From Flavobacteriaceae bacterium (GTDB lineage Bacteria; Bacteroidota; Bacteroidia; Flavobacteriales; Flavobacteriaceae), in contig CANKLK010000004.1 in NCBI GenBank assembly GCA_947482805.1, positions 1 through 37,034 of the forward strand: a stretch of 37,034 nt of DNA. The letters run 5' to 3'. Shown one piece after another: positions 24,311 to 32,788 of the stretch; the stretch's first letter is position 1, and every line of letters begins with the position of its first letter. A program made the position numbers and the translations under genes. The notes under the pieces were generated by a model that was not told the origin of the DNA, ran no database searches, and was given only the letters and a program-made list of their open reading frames with translations.

Positions 24311-26710
24311 ATGAAAAAATTACTTTTATTATTATTAATATCATCGCTTTCATTTGCACAAAATGTAAACAGAAAATACCTTTCCCATTCCTGGAAAAAC
24401 AACATTTTAGAAGTTAAAACCTCGGATGGTTCTTATCTAATAAAACCGTATTCTGATAAAATTGTCGAAACTTCATTTATTCCAAACGGAGACACGAGCA
24501 ATAGTGAATCGGCGAAGCAAAATTTCAATCCAAATTCGCATGCCGTTATCAAAACTGCTGAAAAAGGTTGGGCTAGTTTTACCAAAACTGACAATTCATT
24601 AACATTATTGACAAAAGGAATTACGGTAGTGATTAATAAATCGCCATTTAAAATTACCTATTCCAACCTTGGGAAAATGCTTTTGTCTGAAAAAATGGGC
24701 TATACCAAAGTCAATGATTCAACCGAAACTTTGTCTTTCAATTTGGACAATTCCGAAGCATTATATGGCGGCGGAGCCAGAGCATTGGGAATGAATAGAA
24801 GAGGAAATCGTTTGCAATTATACAACAGAGCACATTATGGTTATGAAACCAAAGCTGAGTTGATGAATTTTTGTATTCCATTAGTAATGTCTTCAAAATT
24901 ATATGCCGTTCATTTTGATAATGCTTCTATTGGGTATTTGGATTTAGATAGCCAAAAAAATAATACACTAACCTATGAAACCATTTCAGGAAGAAAAACA
25001 TATCAGGTTATTGTTGGTGATAGTTGGACCGATTTAGTGTCAAACTATACTGATTTAACTGGAAAGCAACCGTTATTGCCTCGTTGGGCTTTGGGAAATT
25101 TTGCCAGCCGCTTTGGCTATCACAACCAAGATGAAGTTGAAAATACCATCAAAAAATTTGAACAAAACAATGTTCCTGTTGATGCTATTATACTTGATTT
25201 GTATTGGTTCGGAAAAACGATTAAAGGCACTATGGGTAACTTAGATTGGGACAAAGACAACTTCCCAAACCCGGATAAAATGATTTCCGATTTGAATGCC
25301 AAAGGTTTAAAAACCATCTTGATTACCGAACCTTTTATTCTGACAACCTCATCAAAATGGAAAGAAACTGTAGACAAAAAAGTATTGGTAACCGATAAAA
25401 CAGGTAAACCGGCAACCTGGGATTTCTATTTCGGAAACACCAGTGTGGTAGATATTTTCAAACCCGAAGGTAAGGACTGGTTTTGGAACGTTTATAAAAA
25501 ACTAATAAACCAAGGTGTTGGCGGAATGTGGGGCGATTTAGGGGAACCAGAAGTTTTCCCTTCTAAAGTTATAACTGCAGGTGGTAAAGCCGATGAAGTA
25601 CATAACATCTATGGGCACAATTGGGCCAAACTAATCGCTGATGGTTATAAAAAAGACTTCCCAACACAAAGACCATTTATCTTAATGCGTGCAGGATATT
25701 CAGGTTCACAGCGTTTTGGAATGGTGCCTTGGAGTGGCGATGTGAGTAGAAGTTGGGGCGGATTGCAAAGTCAAATGGAAATTGCCCTACAAATGGGAAT
25801 GCAAGGACTAGGTTATATGCACTCAGACCTTGGCGGATTTGCAGGCGATTATTTTGACAACGAATTGTATCTGCGTTGGTTGCAATATGGTGTTTTCAAT
25901 CCGATATTCCGTCCGCATGCTCAAGAGGATGTTGCTTCGGAAGTGGCTCGAAAAGATATTGCAACAATGGCAAAAGCAAAAAAATCAGTTGAATTGCGCT
26001 ACCAATTGATGCCGTATAATTATACTTTGTCTTTCGATAACAATCAAAAAGGAACACCCTTAATGCGTCCGCTATTTTTTGAAGAACCGAATAATCTAGC
26101 TTTAACAACTGTTTCCGGAACCTATTTTTGGGGAAATGACTTTTTGGTAACGCCAATTACAAAAAGTGGCGTGACATCTACTGAAATTTATTTCCCAAAA
26201 AGCAACAATTGGTTTGATTTTTATACGAATGAAAAACACTTAGCCGGAACTACTGAAACGGTAAAAGTAAACGAAGATTATATTCCAACTTTTGTACGTG
26301 GCGGAAGTTTTATTCCTATGATAGAGACTATTCAGAATACGTCAAGCTATTCGTTAGATAACTTTAATCTGCATTATTATTTTGATGAAAGCGTAGCCCA
26401 TTCTACAGGAATGTTGTATAATGATGATGGTGTGACGCCCAATGCATTTGAAAAAGAGCAATATGAAGCAGTGCATTTTTCTAGTAATACTAGCGCTAAA
26501 TCACTAATTATAAAAATCGCCACTGTTTCGGGAAGAAACTATACTGCAAAGAATAAAAATGTATCTGTATTTATCCATAACATCTCAAACAAGGCAAAAC
26601 GAATATTTGTCAATGGTCAGGAACAGGTTTACAAGAGATTTTCAGAACCGCTTCTGGTAAATGTTAATGCGGCAATAGGACCTCTTTCAGAAATTAAAAT
26701 CGAATACTAA
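24311..26710 (+). CDS. GH31 alpha-glucosidase
   Basis: This 799-residue exported enzyme has a signal peptide (1-16, 'SLSFAQ') and the GH31 order of an N-terminal beta domain (to about 250), TIM barrel and C-terminal beta domains. Barrel landmarks include 'PLLPRWALGNFASRFGYHNQDE' in short pieces around 257, 'GGMWGDLGEPE' with the likely nucleophile D409, and 'WSGDVSRSWGG' with the likely acid D477. GH31 alpha-glucosidases release glucose from the non-reducing end of maltooligosaccharides. This occupies the role of the GH97 SusB in the Bacteroides sus system, probably in the periplasm. The next gene starts after 3 bases, so they are cotranslated. Confidence 0.92.
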   Translation: MKKLLLLLLISSLSFAQNVNRKYLSHSWKNNILEVKTSDGSYLIKPYSDKIVETSFIPNGDTSNSESAKQNFNPNSHAVIKTAEKGWASFTKTDNSLTLLTKGITVVINKSPFKITYSNLGKMLLSEKMGYTKVNDSTETLSFNLDNSEALYGGGARALGMNRRGNRLQLYNRAHYGYETKAELMNFCIPLVMSSKLYAVHFDNASIGYLDLDSQKNNTLTYETISGRKTYQVIVGDSWTDLVSNYTDLTGKQPLLPRWALGNFASRFGYHNQDEVENTIKKFEQNNVPVDAIILDLYWFGKTIKGTMGNLDWDKDNFPNPDKMISDLNAKGLKTILITEPFILTTSSKWKETVDKKVLVTDKTGKPATWDFYFGNTSVVDIFKPEGKDWFWNVYKKLINQGVGGMWGDLGEPEVFPSKVITAGGKADEVHNIYGHNWAKLIADGYKKDFPTQRPFILMRAGYSGSQRFGMVPWSGDVSRSWGGLQSQMEIALQMGMQGLGYMHSDLGGFAGDYFDNELYLRWLQYGVFNPIFRPHAQEDVASEVARKDIATMAKAKKSVELRYQLMPYNYTLSFDNNQKGTPLMRPLFFEEPNNLALTTVSGTYFWGNDFLVTPITKSGVTSTEIYFPKSNNWFDFYTNEKHLAGTTETVKVNEDYIPTFVRGGSFIPMIETIQNTSSYSLDNFNLHYYFDESVAHSTGMLYNDDGVTPNAFEKEQYEAVHFSSNTSAKSLIIKIATVSGRNYTAKNKNVSVFIHNISNKAKRIFVNGQEQVYKRFSEPLLVNVNAAIGPLSEIKIEY

Positions 26711-26713
26711 AAA

Positions 26714-28366
26714 ATGAAAAAAATAAACTTCATTCTAATTATTGCAACTCTTTTCAGCGGAGCAACTTTTGCTCAAACTAAAAAGTCTACAACTCCGAAA
26801 ACCCCATTCGTATGGGAAAGTGCCAATGTCTATTTCATCGTTACCGACCGATTCAATAATGGTGATAAAACCAACGACAAAACCTATAACCGAAACAAAC
26901 CAACCGGAAAACTGCGTGGATTTGAAGGTGGCGATATTCGTGGAATTATCCAAAAATTAGACGAAGGCTATTTTACTAATTTAGGAATTAACGTTATTTG
27001 GATGACGCCAATAGTTGAGCAAATTCATGATGGTGTAGACGAAGGAACCGGATTTACATATGGTTTTCATGGCTATTGGACAAGAGATTGGACGGCAATG
27101 GATCCGAGTTTTGGAACACGAAAAGATTTAATCGAATTAGTTCAAAAAGCTCACGCACTTGGCATCAGAATTATGCTGGATGCAGTTATTAATCACACTG
27201 GCCCTGTAACTCCAGAGGATTCTGTTTATCCGAATGATTGGGTGCGAACTGCTCCAAAATGTACTTATCAATCATACGATACTTATATTAACTGTACTTT
27301 GGTTGATAATCTTCCTGATGTGAAAACTGAAAACAATGAAGCTGTGGAATTACCAACTTTTCTAGCCAACAAATGGAAAAAAGAAGGTCGTTATGATAAA
27401 GAAGTAGCTTCATTGGACGCTTTCTTCAAAAAAACAGGCTATCCAAGAGCACCAAAATACTACATCATGAAATGGCTTTCAGATTACATAACCGATTTTG
27501 GAATTGATGGCTACCGAGTAGATACAGTAAAGCATACAACAGAAGATGTTTGGGCCGATTTTAAAAAAGTCTGTGATAGGGCTTTTGCTGAATACAAGAA
27601 AAATAATCCAAAAAAAGTGATGGATAATAGTCCGTTTTTTACAGTTGGAGAAGTTTACGGTTATAACATTGGTGGAAAAAAATTCTATGATTTTGGAGAT
27701 AAAAAAGTCAACTATTTCGAGAATGGTTTTACGGGCTTGATCAACTTTGATTTTAGGAATGAAGCCAAAATGAATTATGAAGAATTGTTTTCAAAATATT
27801 CCAACATCTTGCAAAATGATTTAAAAGGCAATACGGTGATGAATTATGTTTCGTCTCATGATGATAGCTATCCGTTTGATAAAAAACGTGAAAAAACTTT
27901 TGAAAGCGGCACTAAATTATTATTGGCACCAGGAATTTCACAAGTGTATTATGGAGATGAAAGTGCTCGTTCTTTAGACATTGAAGGAACCCAAGGCGAT
28001 GCTACTTTACGTTCGAATATGAATTGGGATGATGTTTCAAATAAGGCGGAAACCAAAGAAGTGTTAGCGCATTGGCAGAAATTAGGATTGTTCCGAAAAA
28101 ATCATCCTGCAGTTGGGGCTGGAGTTCATAACCAAATTTCGGCTACGCCATACGTATTCAGCAGAACGTTTATCAAAGGGAAATATTCCGATAAAGTTGT
28201 GGTAGGTTTGGACTTACCTTTAGGAGAAAAAAGCATTCCTGTTGGTAACATTTTCCAAAACGGATGCAAAGTAAAAGACGCTTATTCAGGTAAAACAGCT
28301 ACAGTTGCCAAAGGAAAAGTAAACCTCAACACAGATTTCGGGATTGTTTTACTGGAAAAAAATTAA
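26714..28366 (+). CDS. GH13 alpha-amylase, periplasmic type
   Basis: This 550-residue exported enzyme has a signal peptide (1-20, 'GATFAQ') followed at once by the GH13 barrel ('VYFIVTDRFNNGD', 39-51). It has 'DAVINHTG' (156-163), nucleophile D270 ('DGYRVDTVKH'), acid/base E313 ('VGEVYGYN') and D383 ('SSHDDSYPF'). There is no obvious N-terminal carbohydrate-binding domain and only a short C-terminal beta domain. It differs from the SusA-like enzyme two genes upstream in lacking the cyclomaltodextrinase N-terminal domain, so the two probably divide the work on oligomers. No lipobox and no T9SS tail are seen, which suggests a periplasmic location. It is the last gene of the glucan run. Confidence 0.92.
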   Translation: MKKINFILIIATLFSGATFAQTKKSTTPKTPFVWESANVYFIVTDRFNNGDKTNDKTYNRNKPTGKLRGFEGGDIRGIIQKLDEGYFTNLGINVIWMTPIVEQIHDGVDEGTGFTYGFHGYWTRDWTAMDPSFGTRKDLIELVQKAHALGIRIMLDAVINHTGPVTPEDSVYPNDWVRTAPKCTYQSYDTYINCTLVDNLPDVKTENNEAVELPTFLANKWKKEGRYDKEVASLDAFFKKTGYPRAPKYYIMKWLSDYITDFGIDGYRVDTVKHTTEDVWADFKKVCDRAFAEYKKNNPKKVMDNSPFFTVGEVYGYNIGGKKFYDFGDKKVNYFENGFTGLINFDFRNEAKMNYEELFSKYSNILQNDLKGNTVMNYVSSHDDSYPFDKKREKTFESGTKLLLAPGISQVYYGDESARSLDIEGTQGDATLRSNMNWDDVSNKAETKEVLAHWQKLGLFRKNHPAVGAGVHNQISATPYVFSRTFIKGKYSDKVVVGLDLPLGEKSIPVGNIFQNGCKVKDAYSGKTATVAKGKVNLNTDFGIVLLEKN

Positions 28367-28370
28367 AAAA

Positions 28371-28435
28371 TAAACCATTAAGGCATTAAGAAAATTTAGA
28401 GTTAACTTAATGAACTATACTATCTTAAAGGTTTA
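28371..28435. repeat. degenerate AACCATTAAGGCATTAAG intergenic repeat
   Basis: TAAACCATTAAGGCATTAAG (28371-28390) and a weaker opposite arm CTTAATGAAC...AAGGTTTA (to 28435) fill the gap before the glycerophosphodiesterase gene. The left arm is close to the arm of the element at 22284. Confidence 0.6.
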
Positions 28436-28444
28436 GAAAAATAT

Positions 28445-29113
28445 ATGAACTCAATCCAAAAAATAGGTCATCGAGGTGTAAAAGGTTATGTGGCCGAAAA
28501 TACTTTGGCTTCTTTTCAAAAAGCGATTGATTTAGGTGCTGACGGAATTGAGCTCGATGTGCATTTATGCCAATCGGGCGAAGTCGTCGTTATTCACGAT
28601 GACACTATCGAAAGAACTACCTCAGGGAAGGGTTTTGTAAAAGATTATTCCGCTACTGAATTAAAAGCTTTTGGAATCCCAACTTTAATGTCTGTTTTTG
28701 AATTGGTAAATAAAAAATGCTTTATCAATGTGGAACTCAAAACCTATGAAACTGCCGATAAAGTAGTCGAACTTATCGAACAATATGTCGCTGAAAAAGG
28801 TTGGAAATACGAGGATTTCATTATTTCTAGTTTTGATTGGAATGCGGTACAGCAAGTTCATTTTTTGAATGATAAAATTCGGATTGGTGTTTTGACCAAC
28901 ACCGATTTAGAGTTAGCATTGGCTTTCGCCAAATTTATAAAAGCGTATTCCATTCATCCCTATTATCATTTGCTGACGCCAGAAAACGTTTCCAACATGC
29001 AATCCAAAAATTTTAAAGTCTATACATGGACCATCAATCAGCCCGAAGACATTATCTTTGTCAAATCGTTAAACGTTGACGGTATCATTACAGATTTTCC
29101 GGATAGAGTTTAG
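28445..29113 (+). CDS. glycerophosphodiester phosphodiesterase
   Basis: This 222-residue GDPD-family protein hydrolyses glycerophosphodiesters to glycerol 3-phosphate and an alcohol. The metal and catalytic residues are in place: 'GHRG' (H9, R10), 'AENTLASF' (E18), 'GIELDVH' (E36, D38) and 'VIHDDTIERTT' (H51, D52). The C-terminal strands 'YTWTINQPEDI' and 'VDGIITDFPD' are typical of the TIM barrel. No signal peptide is present, so it is cytoplasmic. It is flanked on both sides by AACCATTAAGG-type repeat arms and seems unrelated to the glucan locus before it. Confidence 0.92.
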   Translation: MNSIQKIGHRGVKGYVAENTLASFQKAIDLGADGIELDVHLCQSGEVVVIHDDTIERTTSGKGFVKDYSATELKAFGIPTLMSVFELVNKKCFINVELKTYETADKVVELIEQYVAEKGWKYEDFIISSFDWNAVQQVHFLNDKIRIGVLTNTDLELALAFAKFIKAYSIHPYYHLLTPENVSNMQSKNFKVYTWTINQPEDIIFVKSLNVDGIITDFPDRV

Positions 29114-29162
29114 ACTGTTTATTGTCATATGACACAGCTAAAATTTTATAAATAAAAATAGA

Positions 29163-29175
29163 CCTTAATGGTTTA
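29163..29175. repeat. single inverted arm of the AACCATTAAGG repeat
   Basis: CCTTAATGGTTTA is the exact reverse complement of TAAACCATTAAGG at 28371-28383, on the other side of the glycerophosphodiesterase gene. A 12-bp palindrome TGTCATATGACA lies just before it at 29123-29134. Confidence 0.6.
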
Positions 29176-29184
29176 AAAAAATAA

Positions 29185-30405
29185 ATGAATTCAAACTTTG
29201 ACATAATAATTGTTGGCGGCGGCGCAGCAGGATTTTTCACGGCAATTAATATCGTTGAAAGAAATCCGAAACTAAAAGTAGCCATACTCGAAAGAGGCAA
29301 AACAGTCTTGGAAAAAGTCCGCATTTCCGGTGGTGGGCGATGCAATGTGACCCATGCCTGCTTTGTGCCGAATGATTTAGTGAAGTTTTATCCGCGTGGC
29401 GAAAAAGAGCTGCGTGGTCCTTTTCATCAGTTCTGTTCAGGCGATACAATTGAATGGTTTGAACGTCATGGTGTGGAACTGAAGATTGAAGAAGACGGGC
29501 GCATGTTTCCTACTTCGGATAATTCGCAAACAATTATTGATTGTTTTCTTTCGGCAACTCAAAAACTCGGAATTCAAATAGTAACAGGTCAAAGTGTTCA
29601 ATCTATTTTCAAAGCGGAAAACTATTGGAAAGTAGAAACCAACCACGAAACTTTTGCCTGTGAAAAACTCATTATGACCACGGGTAGCAATCCAAAAATT
29701 TGGGACATGCTCACTGAACTCGGACACAATATTGTTTCACCCGTTCCTTCCCTATTCACATTTAATATAAAAGATTTCCGAATTAAAGATTTGATGGGAC
29801 TTTCGGCTTTCGCCAAAGTGAAAGTGAAAGGCAGCAAGTTAGAAGCTGCTGGACCTTTATTAATAACGCATTGGGGAATGTCTGGCCCTGGAATTTTACG
29901 TTTATCCGCATGGGGCGCACGAGAATTGTTTGATAAAAATTATCAATTTACACTTCAGGTCAATTGGTTGAACGAAGTTACTTTTGAAGAAGCGATGGAT
30001 ACTTTAAAAGAGCTCAAACAAGAACATGCTAAGAAAACTGTTTCAAAAAAATCACCGTTTGAGTTGCCAAATCGCTTGTGGGAAAGTTTAGTTATTGCCT
30101 CTGAAATTGACAGCGAAAGAAAATGGGCAGACCTTTCAAAAAAACAATTGACTGATTTAGCAAACCAACTCACCAATGGCGAATTTCATGTCAATGGCAA
30201 AAGCACGTTTAAAGAAGAATTTGTAACGGCTGGCGGCATTGATTTAAAAGAAATTAATTTCAAAACCATGGAAAGTAAACTGCATCAAAACCTTTTCTTT
30301 GCAGGCGAAATCGTAAATATAGATGCCATTACCGGCGGATTTAATTTCCAAAATGCTTGGACGAGTGGGTTTATTGTGGCGAATGCAATTTCAAAACTTA
30401 TTTGA
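29185..30405 (+). CDS. BaiN/HI0933-family FAD-dependent oxidoreductase
   Basis: This 406-residue flavoprotein opens with the dinucleotide-binding loop 'IIIVGGGAAGFF' (7-18) and carries the family signature 'ISGGGRCNVTH' (47-57). The C-terminal FAD-contact segment includes 'GEIVNIDAITGGFNFQNAWTSGF', seen in short pieces near the end. The physiological substrate of most members is unknown; the BaiN name comes from a bile-acid enzyme and should not be read as the function here. No signal peptide. The downstream toxin-antitoxin promoter overlaps its 3' flank. Confidence 0.9.
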   Translation: MNSNFDIIIVGGGAAGFFTAINIVERNPKLKVAILERGKTVLEKVRISGGGRCNVTHACFVPNDLVKFYPRGEKELRGPFHQFCSGDTIEWFERHGVELKIEEDGRMFPTSDNSQTIIDCFLSATQKLGIQIVTGQSVQSIFKAENYWKVETNHETFACEKLIMTTGSNPKIWDMLTELGHNIVSPVPSLFTFNIKDFRIKDLMGLSAFAKVKVKGSKLEAAGPLLITHWGMSGPGILRLSAWGARELFDKNYQFTLQVNWLNEVTFEEAMDTLKELKQEHAKKTVSKKSPFELPNRLWESLVIASEIDSERKWADLSKKQLTDLANQLTNGEFHVNGKSTFKEEFVTAGGIDLKEINFKTMESKLHQNLFFAGEIVNIDAITGGFNFQNAWTSGFIVANAISKLI

Positions 30406-30413
30406 TTTTTTTG

Positions 30414-30421
30414 TAACTTTG
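30414..30421 (+). promoter_or_regulatory. -7 promoter box of the toxin-antitoxin pair
   Basis: TAACTTTG is a full TAnnTTTG match 18 bases before the antitoxin ATG. No TTG at the usual distance is clear; TTTC at 30390-30393 with a 20-base spacer is the best candidate. Confidence 0.5.
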
Positions 30422-30439
30422 ATAACCAATACTAAAATT

Positions 30440-30673
30440 ATGGAAACCATTCGTGTTCAATTTGAACCAAAAATAAAAGCTAAATTATTAGAGTTGTTAC
30501 AAGTTTTTTCAACCGAAGAGCTTCAAATTATTCAAGAGGATCCTTTTTTTGAACAAAATAAAAAAAAGTTAGTTGCTGAATTGGCCAAAATTGAAAACGG
30601 AACGGCTAAATACTCCTCTTTTGATGAATTAAATTTAGTTTTAGAAAAACGAATTTCAAGTTATGAAGATTAG
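30440..30673 (+). CDS. putative antitoxin of a ParE-type pair
   Basis: This 77-residue protein is acidic to neutral, helical, and rich in Glu and Lys. I do not recognise a specific DNA-binding domain. It is called an antitoxin because its 3' end overlaps the start of a ParE/RelE-like gene by 11 bases, the standard order for such modules, and because it has its own -7 promoter box. I chose the ATG at 30440: an upstream in-frame ATG at 30323 would overlap the flavoprotein gene by 83 bases and add residues that only shadow it. Confidence 0.7.
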   Translation: METIRVQFEPKIKAKLLELLQVFSTEELQIIQEDPFFEQNKKKLVAELAKIENGTAKYSSFDELNLVLEKRISSYED

Positions 30674-30947
30674 TTTTACAGATGGATTTGTAGATTCGCT
30701 GTTAGACCAAGTAGATTATATAGCTAAAGACAAACCAGGTGTTGCTAGAAAATTTAAAAACGATTTACTCAAAAATATCCTTAAAGATTTAAAACAACCC
30801 TTTAATTACAGAAAATCGATTTACTTTGAAGAGGAAGTAATCAGAGATTATATATTCAAAGGATATACAATAGTTTATAAAATTGATATTGAAAAAAGAA
30901 CCATACTTGTTTTTGGCCTTATCAAATATCAAAAAAGTATAAAATAA
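30663..30947 (+). CDS. ParE/RelE-superfamily toxin
   Basis: This 94-residue basic protein has the fold pattern of ParE/RelE toxins: two N-terminal helices ('FVDSLLDQVDYIAKDKPGVARKFKNDL' in short pieces), then strands 'RDYIFKGYTIVYKI' and 'RTILVFGLIKYQKS'. The R-D-Y-I-F-K-G-Y segment is typical of the ParE branch. ParE toxins poison DNA gyrase, RelE toxins cleave mRNA on the ribosome; I cannot decide between them from this sequence, although the lack of an obvious RelE catalytic set favours ParE. It overlaps the antitoxin gene by 11 bases. Confidence 0.82.
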   Translation: MKISFTDGFVDSLLDQVDYIAKDKPGVARKFKNDLLKNILKDLKQPFNYRKSIYFEEEVIRDYIFKGYTIVYKIDIEKRTILVFGLIKYQKSIK

Positions 30948-30969
30948 AAAGCAATAGATTTTATTTTTT

Positions 30970-31443
30970 TTATCTATTCAACCACCAAATACTAGCATTA
31001 AGAATAGTCGCAAAACTTACCCAAACCAAATAGGGAAGTAATAAAAGTCCGGCAGTTTTGTTAATCTTTTTGAACACATTATAGGTTTCAAAAATCATTA
31101 ACCAAAGTAAAATAATTTCAATCAATGCCAAAAAAGGGTTATGCAAACCAAAGAAAAGATATGACCAAAGCGCATTCAAGCCTAACTGTATCGCAAAGAA
31201 ACCAAGTGCCTTTTTAGTGGTTTGTTCCTCATAACCTTTAGTCCAAACCAAACCGGCAGCAATTCCCATCATGATGTATAACAATGTCCAAACCGGTCCG
31301 AAAATCCAGTTAGGCGGATTAAAAATGGGCTTTACCAAAGTAGGATACCAGGTTGTAATACTTTGTCTTGTTTCCATTCCCGAAAAATAACCAACAGTTA
31401 AACAAACGGCAACAATCAAAACTATTTTTAAAATCTTTTGCAT
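30970..31443 (-). CDS. TspO/MBR-family membrane protein
   Basis: This 157-residue protein has five membrane helices, is rich in Trp, and has the family core 'PPNWIFGPVWTLLYIMMGIA' plus 'LGLNALWSYLFFGLHNP'. TspO proteins bind porphyrins and other hydrophobic ligands in the membrane and act in tetrapyrrole or stress signalling. I chose the ATG at 31443; a longer in-frame start at 31521 would add 26 residues without a membrane-protein pattern. It is transcribed away from the mevalonate genes and convergent with the toxin gene. Confidence 0.9.
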   Translation of the reverse strand: MQKILKIVLIVAVCLTVGYFSGMETRQSITTWYPTLVKPIFNPPNWIFGPVWTLLYIMMGIAAGLVWTKGYEEQTTKKALGFFAIQLGLNALWSYLFFGLHNPFLALIEIILLWLMIFETYNVFKKINKTAGLLLLPYLVWVSFATILNASIWWLNR

Positions 31444-31509
31444 AGCTTGTAATTTATATATCTTCACCCGAGCATTGCGAACGGACGGGGTAAATATACA
31501 AAGTTTAAC

Positions 31510-31580
31510 CACTAAGTACACGAAGAAGGCACAATGAACACTAAGAGCTTAGTGAACTTATTGCTCTTTGTGCTTAAAAT
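31510..31580. repeat. AACCACTAAG-type intergenic repeat
   Basis: The gap between the divergent tspO and mvaD genes holds AACCACTAAGTACACGAAG and a palindromic core CACTAAG-AG-CTTAGTG (31539-31554). The partly complementary arms AAGGCACAATGAA and TTATTGCTCTTTGTGC lie either side. It resembles the AACCATTAAG repeats elsewhere in this window. Confidence 0.6.
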
Positions 31581-31623
31581 TAAAACTCCTTATGTCAATT
31601 TATCAATTCCAAAAAGAAAAAAT

Positions 31624-31631
31624 TATCTTTG
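31624..31631 (+). promoter_or_regulatory. -7 promoter box of the mvaD operon
   Basis: TATCTTTG, identical to the box before HMG-CoA reductase, lies 50 bases before the mvaD ATG. No clear -33 TTG. A small hairpin GACCA-TTT-TGGTC (31641-31653) follows in the leader. Confidence 0.5.
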
Positions 31632-31681
31632 CTAACTCGAGACCATTTTGGTCGAACTGAACGAAGTTAAATTTCAAATCT

Positions 31682-32788
31682 ATGTTAACTGAAAAGGATT
31701 TTATTTCAAAACCATTTTCATCTGTAATCGAAAACGGAAGTTTTCAATGGAGTGCACCAAGTAATATTGCTTTAGTAAAATATTGGGGGAAAAAAGATAA
31801 GCAAATTCCAGCCAACCCTTCTATTAGTTTTACATTAAACAATTGTAAAACGATTACCAAATTGACATTTGTAAAACACTTCGACAAGCTCAGTGTGACA
31901 AACGGGAATTTTTCTTTTGATTTGTTATTTGAAGGCAAACCTAAAGAAGATTTCAAACCCAAAATTCAAAAATTCTTCGAACGCATTGAAATCTATTGCC
32001 CTTATTTAAAAGATTATCATTTTACGATTGACACCGAAAATACGTTCCCACATAGTTCAGGCATAGCTTCTTCTGCTTCTGGAATGGCGGCTTTAGCCAT
32101 GAATATTATGAGTTTGGAAAAAGCTTTGAATCCTGCTATGACTGAAGATTTCTTTTATCAAAAAGCTTCTTTTTTGGCAAGATTGGGTTCAGGAAGTGCT
32201 TGTAGAAGCGTAAAAGGAAGTGTTGTTGTTTGGGGAAAACACAATGAAATTGCAGATAGTTCTGATTTGTTTGGGGTAGAATTTCCTTCAGCTATTCATC
32301 CTGCTTTCAAAAACTATCAGGATACCATTTTATTGGTTGATAAAGGCGAAAAGCAGGTTTCATCAACGGTTGGACACGATTTGATGCACAATCATCCTTT
32401 AGCTGAACAACGATTTGCACAAGCGCATCACAATTTGTCCAGTATAAAAAAAGTTTTGGAAACCGGAGATTTAGAAAACTTTATCAAAATTGTTGAAAGT
32501 GAAGCCTTAACATTGCACGCGATGATGATGACATCACTACCCTATTTTATATTGATAAAACCTAACACACTGGAAATCATAAATAAAATTTGGAAATTCA
32601 GAAATGAAACCAAAACTCCAGTTTGTTTTACTTTAGATGCAGGAGCAAACGTACATGTTTTGTATCCCGAAAACGTTAGAGAAAATGTTTTACAATTTAT
32701 TAAGGACGAATTAGTTGGCTATTGTCAAAATGGTAACTATATTTGTGATGCAATTGGAAACGGAAGTCAGTTGATAATTGATAATTGA
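31682..32788 (+). CDS. mvaD: diphosphomevalonate decarboxylase
   Basis: This 368-residue GHMP-superfamily enzyme makes isopentenyl diphosphate from diphosphomevalonate using ATP. Family motifs are 'SAPSNIALVKYWGKKD' (24-39), 'FPHSSGIASSASGMAALA' (122-139), 'GSGSACRSVKGSVVVWGK' and 'TLDAGANVHVLYP'. Two oddities. Residues 66-73 (HFDKLSVT) are encoded by a copy of a CACTTCGACAAGCTCAGTG-type repeat, and the last residues and stop codon come from a (TTGATAA)n array that runs past the gene end. Neither affects a recognised motif. It heads a plus-strand run with a four-helix-bundle gene, mevalonate kinase and UbiA prenyltransferase. Confidence 0.95.
   Translation: MLTEKDFISKPFSSVIENGSFQWSAPSNIALVKYWGKKDKQIPANPSISFTLNNCKTITKLTFVKHFDKLSVTNGNFSFDLLFEGKPKEDFKPKIQKFFERIEIYCPYLKDYHFTIDTENTFPHSSGIASSASGMAALAMNIMSLEKALNPAMTEDFFYQKASFLARLGSGSACRSVKGSVVVWGKHNEIADSSDLFGVEFPSAIHPAFKNYQDTILLVDKGEKQVSSTVGHDLMHNHPLAEQRFAQAHHNLSSIKKVLETGDLENFIKIVESEALTLHAMMMTSLPYFILIKPNTLEIINKIWKFRNETKTPVCFTLDAGANVHVLYPENVRENVLQFIKDELVGYCQNGNYICDAIGNGSQLIIDN
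31877..31900. repeat. CTTCGACAAGCTCAG-type repeat inside mvaD
   Basis: CACTTCGACAAGCTCAGTG followed by TGACA lies in frame in mvaD. From memory, this sequence is a common intergenic repeat in Bacteroidota, so its presence in a coding region stands out. Confidence 0.65.

Noticed and set aside
30953..30978. AATAGAT/ATCTATT inverted repeat between toxin and tspO as a bidirectional terminator
   Set aside because: Only seven mostly A-T pairs with a 12-base loop; too weak to call, although the convergent position is suggestive.
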